Shown here in pieces: positions 1 to 5,985 of a stretch of 7,019 nt of DNA. How positions within the stretch are numbered: position 1 is the first letter of the stretch; each line of letters begins with the position of its first letter. The notes under the pieces were generated by a model, which saw only the letters and a list, made by a program, of their open reading frames with translations, made no database searches and was not told the DNA's origin. The position numbers and the translations under genes were made by a program. Origin of the DNA: Prevotellaceae bacterium (GTDB taxonomy: Bacteria; Bacteroidota; Bacteroidia; Bacteroidales; UBA932); NCBI GenBank assembly GCA_031284065.1, contig JAITAP010000087.1, positions 1-7,019 of the forward strand, written 5' to 3'.

Positions 1-1304
1 TTCATCAAATTTTTTGCTCCGCCGCTACTCACCGATTTCATTAGCTTACGGGTATCGTCAAACTGTTTCAGCAGGCGGTTTACCTCCTCTATGCTGCATC
101 CGCTGCCTGCGGCGATACGCTTGCGGCGGCTACCGTTTATCACTTCGGGCTGGGTGCGCTCCTGCGGCGTCATGGACGAAATAATTACCTCTATTTTCCG
201 AAATGCGTCATCGCCAATATCAATATTCTTCATGGCTTTTCCAACGCCCGGAAGCATCCCCAACAAATCTTTTACGTTGCCCATTTTTTTGATTTGCTGA
301 ATTTGGGAGATAAAATCGTTGAAGTTAAACTGATTTTTTGCTATGCGCTTTTGAATACGACGCGCCTCTGTTTCGTCGTACTGCTCCTGCGCGCGCTCCA
401 CCAGCGAAACAATGTCGCCCATGCCGAGTATTCTATCCGCCATGCGGTCGGGGTAGAATACCTGTAGAGCGTCCATTTTTTCGCCCATGCTCATAAACTT
501 GATAGGCTTGTTGACCACCGCGCGAATAGAAAGCGCCGCCCCGCCGCGCGTATCGCCGTCGAGTTTGGTGAGCACCACGCCGTCAAAGTTGAGGCGTTCG
601 TTGAACTCTTTGGCGGTGCTCACGGCATCCTGACCGATTGTGGAGTCCACCACAAACAGGGTTTCGGATGGCGATACGGCTTTTTTTACGGCGATAATCT
701 CGCGCATCATTTCCTCGTCAATAGCCAGCCGCCCCGCCGTGTCGATAATAACTACGCTGTGCCTGTTCTTTTTAGCGTATTCAACGGCGTTTTTGGCTAT
801 CTGCACAGCGTTTTTATTTTCCTCTTCGGCGTACACGTGCACTTCTACCTGCTGCCCCAGCGCCTTGAGCTGGTCAATGGCGGCGGGGCGATGCACGTCG
901 CAGGCAACGAGTAGCGGCATGCGCCCGTTTTTGCGGACAAGCGAGGCGAATTTTCCCGAAAATGTTGTCTTACCGGAGCCTTGCAGCCCTGCAATCAGCA
1001 CCACTGCCGGATTACCTTTCAGGGTTACCTCCTCTGCCTCCTTGCCCATGAGCGTAACCAGCTCGTCGTGCACAATTTTGGTGAGCATTTGCCCGGGTTT
1101 TACGGCGGTCAGCACGTTTTGTCCAAGCGCTTTTTGTTTTACCTCGTCGGTAAATGTTTTGGCTACCTTGTAGTTTACGTCGGCGTCGAGCAGCGCCTTG
1201 CGAATCTCCTTGAGCGTTTCGGCAACGTTGATTTCGGTAATGCGTCCTTCGCCTTTCAGCGTTTTAAAGGCGCGTTCCAGCTTGTCTTGTAGGTTCTCAA
1301 ACAT
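1..1304 (-). CDS. ffh: Signal recognition particle protein Ffh (SRP54 GTPase), C-terminal end cut by window edge
   Basis: Ffh binds 4.5S RNA and the signal sequences of nascent membrane and secreted proteins, and delivers ribosomes to the FtsY receptor through paired GTP hydrolysis. The visible 434 residues show the complete NG domain: P-loop GLQGSGKTT at residues 106-114, DVHRPAAIDQ shortly after it, DTAGR at 188-192, and TKLDGD at 246-251 followed by TRGGAA. The methionine-rich M domain follows, with the RNA-binding signature GSRRKRIAAGSG beginning at residue 391. The reading frame is open through base 1, where the protein is in its Gly/Met-rich tail; family members are usually around 440-450 residues, so only a short tail is missing. 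The ATG at 1304 gives the standard start (MFENLQDKLE). There is no Shine-Dalgarno sequence, only an A/T-rich leader. The upstream ATPase gene ends 18 bp before this start, so co-transcription is likely (inference). Confidence 0.98.
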   Translation of the reverse strand, partial: MFENLQDKLERAFKTLKGEGRITEINVAETLKEIRKALLDADVNYKVAKTFTDEVKQKALGQNVLTAVKPGQMLTKIVHDELVTLMGKEAEEVTLKGNPAVVLIAGLQGSGKTTFSGKFASLVRKNGRMPLLVACDVHRPAAIDQLKALGQQVEVHVYAEEENKNAVQIAKNAVEYAKKNRHSVVIIDTAGRLAIDEEMMREIIAVKKAVSPSETLFVVDSTIGQDAVSTAKEFNERLNFDGVVLTKLDGDTRGGAALSIRAVVNKPIKFMSMGEKMDALQVFYPDRMADRILGMGDIVSLVERAQEQYDETEARRIQKRIAKNQFNFNDFISQIQQIKKMGNVKDLLGMLPGVGKAMKNIDIGDDAFRKIEVIISSMTPQERTQPEVINGSRRKRIAAGSGCSIEEVNRLLKQFDDTRKLMKSVSSGGAKNLM

Positions 1305-1322
1305 GAAAAAAACTTTTGAACT

Positions 1323-2453
1323 TTAAAAAATTTTCGCCAGCCACTTTGAAAAAAACACATCGTAAACGTAGTAAACGCCGGTTTCCTCATACACCATTTC
1401 CTTATCCACCAGAGCAGACAACGCTCTGTTGACGGAGCTGCCCTGTTTCAGGCCATGCTTGGCAATGAAGTCGGAGGCGTTGGGCTGGCTTATCCCTCCT
1501 TCGCGGGCAATGGCTTTCAGCAGAAGAAACTGGTATGAAGTCAGCAAATTTCTGTAGCTGTAGTAGATATGCTCTCGCTCCTCCAAAATCAGGCGGTGCA
1601 CTTGCTCTACCATTACTTTTGTTACCGTTTTTTCGCTGTTTTCAAACAGCTTGTTGAAAAAATATTGCACGTAGAATGTATGAACTCTGTAGTACTCCAA
1701 CGCTTCTTTTATCAGCTCTGTGGCGATAGCTTTGCCGTGCTTCGCAAATTTTTCGCGGATAAACCGGCAGTAAGCGTTAGCCTCTATTTTTTCCAAAAAC
1801 AGGAAGTCTGAGCTTTGGTAAAATGGTCGTCCGTAGTCCGAAAACATGGACGTTAGCAGGTGCTTGTTGCTCCCCGAAAAAACAAAATTCACGCCGGTCA
1901 GGTGCTGAATGTGCGACCGCAGGAGCGCCTCTATATTTTTTTCGGGGTAGCAGGTAATTTGCTGAAATTCGTCAAAAGCCACAGCATACTTAACGTCTTG
2001 CGTTGACAGATAGCGGAATATTTCCGACAAGCTTTTTTCGCTTTCTTGCCGTGTTTTGTACTCTACCCCTATTTCCGGCGCTCCCGTAATCGGGTCAAAA
2101 GACAGCTTTGCGCTGATGCCCGACAGCAGGATGGCGATTTTTTTCAGGTAGTTCTTCGATCGTCGCCACTCATGCTCCACAACTGCCTTGCCGAGCAACT
2201 TTATGAAGTCGTTCAGGTTGCCGGTGGGCATAATATCCACGTATAGCGTCTGCCAATCTTTCTTTTTTTGCAGCTGGTAAAAAGCATTTTTTATCAGCCC
2301 TGTTTTTCCGATTCTCCGCGCCGAAAGCAGCGTAAGGTTTCTACCGTTAGTCAAGGCGTTGGTAACTCTTTTTGTTTCCGCTGTTCTGTCGCAAAAATAG
2401 GCGGGAGAGTGATAAGTAGCCACCAAAAAAGGATTTTCTATAGCAACTGCCAT
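1323..2453 (-). CDS. Archaeal-type (STAND-like, ATPase_2) ATP-binding protein with C-terminal winged helix, role unknown
   Basis: This 376-residue protein has the layout of the archaeal-type ATPase family (Pfam ATPase_2), which is abundant in Bacteroidales. The N-terminus carries the family's FCDR..ET motif (residues 20-26) and a Walker A loop SARRIGKT at 44-51, in which Ser replaces the usual first Gly and the RR pair is typical of the family. Walker B is AVAFDEF at 158-163, with Asp161 and Glu162 as likely Mg/catalytic residues, and a sensor-like strand FVFSGSN lies at 190-196. Residues from about 300 to 370 look like a winged helix, ending in a FFSKWL motif close to the C-terminus. I see no nuclease or other effector domain after it, no signal peptide and no membrane segment, so it is probably a cytoplasmic ATPase switch. 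No specific function is established for such stand-alone members. It sits between argS and ffh with its own promoter-like element, suggesting an inserted accessory gene; by eye it is somewhat more A+T-rich than argS. Family assignment is firm; function is not. Confidence 0.9.
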   Translation of the reverse strand: MAVAIENPFLVATYHSPAYFCDRTAETKRVTNALTNGRNLTLLSARRIGKTGLIKNAFYQLQKKKDWQTLYVDIMPTGNLNDFIKLLGKAVVEHEWRRSKNYLKKIAILLSGISAKLSFDPITGAPEIGVEYKTRQESEKSLSEIFRYLSTQDVKYAVAFDEFQQITCYPEKNIEALLRSHIQHLTGVNFVFSGSNKHLLTSMFSDYGRPFYQSSDFLFLEKIEANAYCRFIREKFAKHGKAIATELIKEALEYYRVHTFYVQYFFNKLFENSEKTVTKVMVEQVHRLILEEREHIYYSYRNLLTSYQFLLLKAIAREGGISQPNASDFIAKHGLKQGSSVNRALSALVDKEMVYEETGVYYVYDVFFSKWLAKIF

Positions 2454-2458
2454 TTTAT

Positions 2459-2473
2459 AAAATATTGTATTTT
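2459..2473. repeat. Small AT-rich inverted repeat just upstream of the ATPase start
   Basis: AAAATA and TATTTT arms of 6 bp are separated by 3 bp, ending about 5 bp before the ATPase start codon. In mRNA it would form only a weak A-U hairpin near the initiation region. It may simply reflect the A/T-rich leader. Confidence 0.35.
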
Positions 2474-2480
2474 AATTGAC

Positions 2481-2522
2481 TACGCATTTTGCGTTACGCA
2501 TTTTGCGTTACGCATTTTGCGT
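2481..2522. repeat. Three perfect tandem copies of a 14-bp palindromic unit
   Basis: The unit TACGCATTTTGCGT occurs at 2481-2494, 2495-2508 and 2509-2522 with no mismatches. Each unit contains the inverted repeat ACGCA/TGCGT with a 3-base loop, and each junction forms a second palindrome, TGCGT-T-ACGCA. The array lies 28 to 69 bp upstream of the ATPase start codon and directly downstream of a TAnnTTTG promoter box on the minus strand, so it is probably transcribed as part of the ATPase 5' leader. Possible roles are protein-binding sites, an RNA structure affecting translation, or a dispersed genomic repeat; the sequence alone does not decide. Confidence 0.9.
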
Positions 2523-2524
2523 TG

Positions 2525-2532
2525 CAAATATA
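2525..2532 (-). promoter_or_regulatory. Probable -7 box of the ATPase gene
   Basis: The minus strand reads TATATTTG, a perfect match to the Bacteroidota -7 consensus TAnnTTTG. No convincing -33 TTG lies 19-21 bp upstream, which weakens the call. It is flanked by GTTG/CAAC arms and by a CAACT/AGTTG inverted repeat (2533-2547). A transcript starting a few bases downstream would begin at or just inside the tandem palindromes, giving a leader of about 70 nt. Confidence 0.5.
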
Positions 2533-2601
2533 CAACTTTTTTAGTTGATAAAAAATGCCCAAACCCTTTTCTTCGTTTTTTTCGGAGGGAGGCAGCTGCT
2601 T

Positions 2602-4374
2602 TTACATTCTTTCCGGCAGCTCTATGCCAAGCAATTCCGTTGCCGTTTTCAGCGTCTTGCCCACTTGCCTGAGCAAAGCCAAACGTTGCTGCTTTACCGC
2701 AGCGTTTTCTTCTTTCAAAATGGAAATATCGTGGTAGTACTGGTTAAATTCTTTTGCCAGCTCAAAGGCATAGTTGGCTATCAGCGCAGGCGAGTGTTCC
2801 ACGCCGGCTTGCGCCACTATCTGCGGAAAATCTGCCACGTTTTTTACCAGCTCCACCTCGCGCTCTCCCAGCTCCGCAGCGCCAACGTTGGGCTCAAGCT
2901 GTTGCTCGTGCGCCTTGCGCAGTACCGAGCAAATGCGGGCATACGTATATTGTAGGAACGGGCCGGTATTTCCGTTAAAATCAATGGATTCTTTGGGGTC
3001 AAAAAGCATGGTCTTTTTTGGGTCAACCTTGAGTATAAAATACTTGAGCGCACCCAAACCCACCATCTGGAACAGCTGTTGTTGCTCTTCTTCCGGCATA
3101 TCGGTCAGCTTGCCCAGCTCCAGCGAGGTTTCGCGAGCTGTTGCAACCATAACTTTTACCAAATCGTCGGCGTCAACAACCGTGCCTTCGCGCGATTTCA
3201 TTTTGCCTTCGGGCAGCTCTACCATGCCGTATGAAAGGTGGTTGATGCTGTCGGACCAAGCGTAGCCCAGCTTCTTTAGAATGAGCTTGAGCACCTGAAA
3301 ATGGTAGTTTTGCTCATTGCCCACCACGTAAATCAGCTCGTTAAAGCTGTACTCCGAAAAGCGCTGTCGGGCAGTGCCCAAGTCCTGCGTCATGTACACT
3401 GAGGTGCCGTCCGAGCGCAGCAGGAGCTTTTGGTCAAAACCGTCGGCGGAGAGGTCGCACCACACCGAGCCGTCTTCCTTCTTGGAAAAAACGCCTTTCT
3501 TCAGCCCGTCCTTCACAATTTCCTTTCCGAGCAAGTATGTTTTTGACTCGTAGTAAACTTTATCAAACGATACGCCCAGCTGTTTGTAGGTAACATCAAA
3601 GCCCTCATATACCCAGCTGTTCATTTCCTCCCACAAGTCAAAAATGTCGTCGTTGCCCTCTTCCCACATGACGAGCATGTTCTGCGCTTCCTGCATTATG
3701 GGGGCTTGCTTTTTTGCCTCGTCCTCCGCCACGCCCGTGTGCATTAGCGCCGATACCTGACGCTTGTACTCTTTGTCAAACTTTACGTAGTACTCGCCCA
3801 CGAGGTGGTCGCCTTTTTTGCCCGACGATTGCGGCGTTTCGCCGTTGCCAAATTTTTGCCACGCCAGCATTGACTTACAAATGTGAATACCTCTGTCGTT
3901 CACCAAGTTCACCTTGATGACCTTGTGCCCGTTGGCTTCGAGAATTTTTGCCACCGAGCACCCCAGCAGGTTGTTGCGAATATGCCCCAAGTGCAGCGGC
4001 TTGTTGGTGTTGGGCGACGAGTACTCCACCATCACCGTTTTACCGGAAGACGGGAAATATCCAAATGATTTGTCTTTTTCTATTTGTGACAGCTGCTCGA
4101 GCCAAAAGGTTTTGGACAGCTTGATGTTAAGGAAGCCTTTTACTACATTAAATGCCTCTACCTGCGGCACGTTTGCCAAGAGCCATTCGCCTATCTCTGC
4201 GCCCGTTTGCTCCGGCGATTTGCCGCTAAGCGTAGCAAGGGAAAAGACAACGAGCGTAATATCTCCTTCAAATTCTTTGCGTGTTTTTTGCAGCTGCAAG
4301 GGTGTATTTTTGCTTCCGTAGAGCGCTTTTATGCAATCTGCAACTTTTTGGTTTACATACAATTCTACATTCAT
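2602..4374 (-). CDS. argS: Arginyl-tRNA synthetase (class I)
   Basis: ArgRS attaches arginine to tRNA-Arg in an ATP-dependent, tRNA-requiring reaction in the cytoplasm. With the start chosen here the protein is 590 residues, normal for the family. The N-terminal tRNA-recognition domain (Add-1 type) spans roughly residues 1-105. The HIGH signature is HLGH at 128-131, preceded by EYSSPNTNKP, the standard ArgRS context. The KMSK-like loop is KMKSR at 391-395, followed by EGTVV. The DALR anticodon-binding domain begins near GPFLQYTYAR (471-480) and runs to the end, LLGIELPERM. I prefer the ATG at 4374 (MNVELYVNQK): the frame can be extended three codons to a TTG at 4383, but family members normally begin at the ATG position. 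It is transcribed away from the TPR gene across a 299-bp intergenic region. No clear intrinsic terminator follows it before the ATPase gene. Confidence 0.98.
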   Translation of the reverse strand: MNVELYVNQKVADCIKALYGSKNTPLQLQKTRKEFEGDITLVVFSLATLSGKSPEQTGAEIGEWLLANVPQVEAFNVVKGFLNIKLSKTFWLEQLSQIEKDKSFGYFPSSGKTVMVEYSSPNTNKPLHLGHIRNNLLGCSVAKILEANGHKVIKVNLVNDRGIHICKSMLAWQKFGNGETPQSSGKKGDHLVGEYYVKFDKEYKRQVSALMHTGVAEDEAKKQAPIMQEAQNMLVMWEEGNDDIFDLWEEMNSWVYEGFDVTYKQLGVSFDKVYYESKTYLLGKEIVKDGLKKGVFSKKEDGSVWCDLSADGFDQKLLLRSDGTSVYMTQDLGTARQRFSEYSFNELIYVVGNEQNYHFQVLKLILKKLGYAWSDSINHLSYGMVELPEGKMKSREGTVVDADDLVKVMVATARETSLELGKLTDMPEEEQQQLFQMVGLGALKYFILKVDPKKTMLFDPKESIDFNGNTGPFLQYTYARICSVLRKAHEQQLEPNVGAAELGEREVELVKNVADFPQIVAQAGVEHSPALIANYAFELAKEFNQYYHDISILKEENAAVKQQRLALLRQVGKTLKTATELLGIELPERM

Positions 4375-4442
4375 AGAGCACAACTTGTGAGGGGGTTAAT
4401 GTGGGTGTTGATTTAGTTGTTTGTTATACTGTTATTATCCGA

Positions 4443-4464
4443 CAAAAATAGAGATACAAAGTTA
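4443..4464 (-). promoter_or_regulatory. Candidate argS promoter (-7 boxes)
   Basis: Read on the minus strand, two boxes match TAnnTTTG exactly: TAACTTTG (4457-4464) and TATTTTTG (4443-4450). Either would give an argS leader of roughly 60-75 nt. Neither has a clear TTG 19-21 bp upstream, so which one is used is undecided. Confidence 0.45.
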
Positions 4465-4590
4465 GCGATTTTTTGGAAAAGGTAAAATCTTCTTACTTGT
4501 TACGCAAAATTTAAGATAGCATAAAAACGGCGATAAGCATAGCGTAGCGTGCGGTTTTTGGGGTTAACTCTAAAAAAAAGCCCAAAGCTA

Positions 4591-4621
4591 TTGTGCATAA
4601 GAATTAAAATCGCTACTTTTG
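4591..4621 (+). promoter_or_regulatory. Promoter of the TPR gene
   Basis: A TTG at 4591-4593 is separated by 20 bp from TACTTTTG at 4614-4621, fitting both elements and the spacing of the Bacteroidota housekeeping promoter (TTG, 19-21 bp, TAnnTTTG). Transcription would start a few bases downstream, giving a leader of about 45 nt before the ATG at 4674. This is the best promoter in the window. Confidence 0.75.
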
Positions 4622-4673
4622 CAACCCTGATTTGTGTAAGAAATTATTACGAAAAATAAACTGTAAATAGAAA

Positions 4674-5366
4674 ATGGCTAAAAAATTATCGCACGCCGAA
4701 GATAATCTGGGCGCTATTGAGCACTCGCTGACAAACGTAGAAGTTTTTATTGAAAAGTACCAAAAGTTGCTTATCTACGGAGTGATAGGTTTGGTTTTGC
4801 TGGTAGGCGTCTTTTTTGCCTACAGGAGCTGGTATAAAGCTCCGCTGGAAGAAGAGGCTCAAGCACAGATGTTTGCAGCAGTGCAGTACTTTGAGCAAGA
4901 TTCCCTGACGCTGGCGCTTAACGGCGATGGCGCAAATCTTGGCTTGCTCGACGTGGAAGACCGCTACGGGAGCACCAAAGCCGGAAACCTTGCGGCTTAC
5001 TACGTCGGCTTGGCGTACCTGCATACCGGCCTGTACGATGAAGCCATTACCTACTTTAAGAAGTACAGCCCCGTTGACAAGCTGAGCAAGGCGCTCGTCA
5101 ACGGCAGCATGGGCGACGCCTATAGCGAGCTGCAAGACTACGATAACGCCGTGTCGTACTACAAAAAAGCGGCGGATAGCGACCACAGCCGCCTCACCAC
5201 GCCCCGCTACCTGATGAAAGCCGGAATACTCCTTGAGGCGCAAGGCAAGTACGCTGACGCAACAAAAATCTACGAGCGCGTGAAGCGAGATTTTCCGGAC
5301 ACGTCGGAAGGGAACGAAGCCGATAAGTACATTGCCCGCGCACAGCTGCTGCAACAACAACAGTAA
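4674..5366 (+). CDS. Membrane-anchored tetratricopeptide repeat protein
   Basis: This 230-residue protein has a charged N-terminal segment (1-31), one hydrophobic segment at about 32-50 (LLIYGVIGLVLLVGVFFAY) and a long C-terminal domain of TPR-like helix pairs. Repeats are visible near residues 104-137 (LAAYYVGLAYLHTGLYDEAI), 141-174 (GDAYSELQDYDNAVSYYKKA) and 178-210 (AGILLEAQGKYADATKIYER), followed by a Gln-rich end. There is no cleavage site, so it is probably a signal-anchored inner-membrane protein with the TPR domain in the periplasm. The layout resembles YfgM-type TPR proteins, which in Proteobacteria associate with the SecYEG translocon and periplasmic chaperones; equivalence is inference only. 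It has its own promoter and ends with a strong terminator ahead of ribH. From memory, a TPR gene next to ribH is a common arrangement in Bacteroidales. Confidence 0.92.
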   Translation: MAKKLSHAEDNLGAIEHSLTNVEVFIEKYQKLLIYGVIGLVLLVGVFFAYRSWYKAPLEEEAQAQMFAAVQYFEQDSLTLALNGDGANLGLLDVEDRYGSTKAGNLAAYYVGLAYLHTGLYDEAITYFKKYSPVDKLSKALVNGSMGDAYSELQDYDNAVSYYKKAADSDHSRLTTPRYLMKAGILLEAQGKYADATKIYERVKRDFPDTSEGNEADKYIARAQLLQQQQ

Positions 5367-5373
5367 ACGGTGA

Positions 5374-5395
5374 GCTTGCAAGGGGCATTGCAGGT
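5374..5395 (+). other. Small hairpin after the TPR stop codon
   Basis: TGCAA (5377-5381) pairs with TTGCA (5388-5392) around a 6-base loop, and C5375-G5394 plus two G-U wobbles could extend the stem to 8 pairs. There is no T-run behind it, so it is not a terminator itself. It could protect the TPR mRNA 3' end or be incidental. It contains the first of two GCATTGCA copies in this gap. Confidence 0.3.
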
Positions 5396-5413
5396 GCGCT
5401 CTCAACCCTACAG

Positions 5414-5446
5414 CCAAGACGGTGCATTGCAAAGTCTTGGTTTTTT
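5414..5446 (+). terminator. Intrinsic terminator after the TPR gene
   Basis: A perfect 7-bp stem, CCAAGAC (5414-5420) with GTCTTGG (5434-5440), encloses a 13-base loop and is followed directly by TTTTTT (5441-5446) and further A/T. It lies 47 bp after the TPR stop and ends 32 bp before the ribH start, so it should separate the two genes unless read through. Confidence 0.85.
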
Positions 5447-5478
5447 ATTATTGTATCATCATTGAAATTTGAAATAAA

Positions 5479-5967
5479 ATGTCTTCAGCCTTACACAACC
5501 TCTCTCACGTGCACGACGGCGAAATACCCTCGGCAAAGGAAATGTATTTTGGCATTGTGGTATCGGAATGGAATGTCGAAATCACCGGCAAGCTGCTCAC
5601 CGGCGCGTATAACACGCTGCTGAAGTACGAGGCAAAAGAAAAAAATATTATCGTGAAGTGGGTGCCCGGCGCCTTTGAGCTCCCGCTGGGAGCGCAGCTC
5701 ATTGCCGATAACCACAAGGTTGACGCTGTGATATGTCTCGGATGCGTTATTCAAGGCGAAACGCGCCACTTCGACTTTATTTGCAACGCTGCCTCCACCG
5801 GCATTATGCAGCTTAACCTTGAGTATAGCATGCCGTTTATATTCGGCGTGCTCACGCCTAACAACATGCAGCAGGCCAAAGACCGCGCCGGAGGCAAGTA
5901 TGGCAACAAAGGCGACGAAGCCGCAGTAAGCGCCATCAAAATGGTGGCTATGCAGCAGACAATTTGA
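5479..5967 (+). CDS. ribH: 6,7-dimethyl-8-ribityllumazine synthase
   Basis: RibH condenses 5-amino-6-ribitylamino-uracil with 3,4-dihydroxy-2-butanone 4-phosphate to give the lumazine that riboflavin synthase converts to riboflavin. At 162 residues it is of normal length. Family signatures are all present: the substrate-stacking Trp31-Asn32 (VVSEWN), PGAFELP at 63-69, the catalytic-site stretch LGCVIQGETRHFDF with His97, the FGVLT strand at 122-126, and the phosphate-binding Arg136 region leading to GNKG at 142-145. Such proteins assemble into pentamers or 60-mer shells. The first 20 or so residues, before KEMYFGIVVS, are a flexible extension common in this group. No FMN riboswitch is visible upstream and no other rib gene is in the window. 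yebC starts 18 bp after the stop, suggesting a shared transcript. The leader lacks a Shine-Dalgarno sequence. Confidence 0.97.
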   Translation: MSSALHNLSHVHDGEIPSAKEMYFGIVVSEWNVEITGKLLTGAYNTLLKYEAKEKNIIVKWVPGAFELPLGAQLIADNHKVDAVICLGCVIQGETRHFDFICNAASTGIMQLNLEYSMPFIFGVLTPNNMQQAKDRAGGKYGNKGDEAAVSAIKMVAMQQTI

Positions 5968-5985
5968 AATCTGAAATATCTAAAT

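Larger units (their letters stand above)
4375..4673. other. Divergent intergenic region between argS and the TPR gene
   Basis: This 299-bp region holds no convincing gene and is A/T-rich. On the argS side there are two minus-strand -7-like boxes; on the TPR side there is a well-spaced plus-strand promoter (both annotated separately). An 11-bp palindrome CACAA-C-TTGTG (4379-4389) lies just ahead of the argS ATG. Around 4540-4556 a GC-richer patch contains a doubled TAGCG, without a stable hairpin. At 4502-4510 there is a single ACGCAAAAT, matching part of the tandem unit ahead of the ATPase gene but without the rest of the palindrome. I see no tRNA or riboswitch here. Confidence 0.7.

Noticed and set aside
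44..200. Possible frameshift or truncation near the C-terminal end of ffh
   Set aside because: The M-domain frame is open and intact to base 1; the gene simply runs off the window.
640..1173. 177-codon open frame on the plus strand within ffh
   Set aside because: It runs antisense to the Ffh GTPase domain and is rich in Ser/Thr/Cys without any motif, as expected for a shadow frame.
2481..2522. CRISPR array
   Set aside because: The units are 14 bp, directly abutting with no spacers, and no cas genes are present.
2533..2547. CAACT/AGTTG inverted repeat as the argS terminator
   Set aside because: The stem is only 5 bp of mostly A/T pairs and no T-run follows on the minus strand; the promoter box follows instead.
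2774..3265. 163-codon plus-strand open frame, and several shorter ones, within argS
   Set aside because: argS is complete and continuous on the opposite strand; these frames show no family resemblance and no promoter.
4686..5432. 248-codon open frame on the minus strand opposite the TPR gene
   Set aside because: It is the antisense of a well-supported TPR coding region; its translation has no recognisable domain, and its start lies inside the terminator region.
5367..5478. FMN riboswitch ahead of ribH
   Set aside because: The conserved RFN sequence blocks are absent; the region holds only two simple hairpins.
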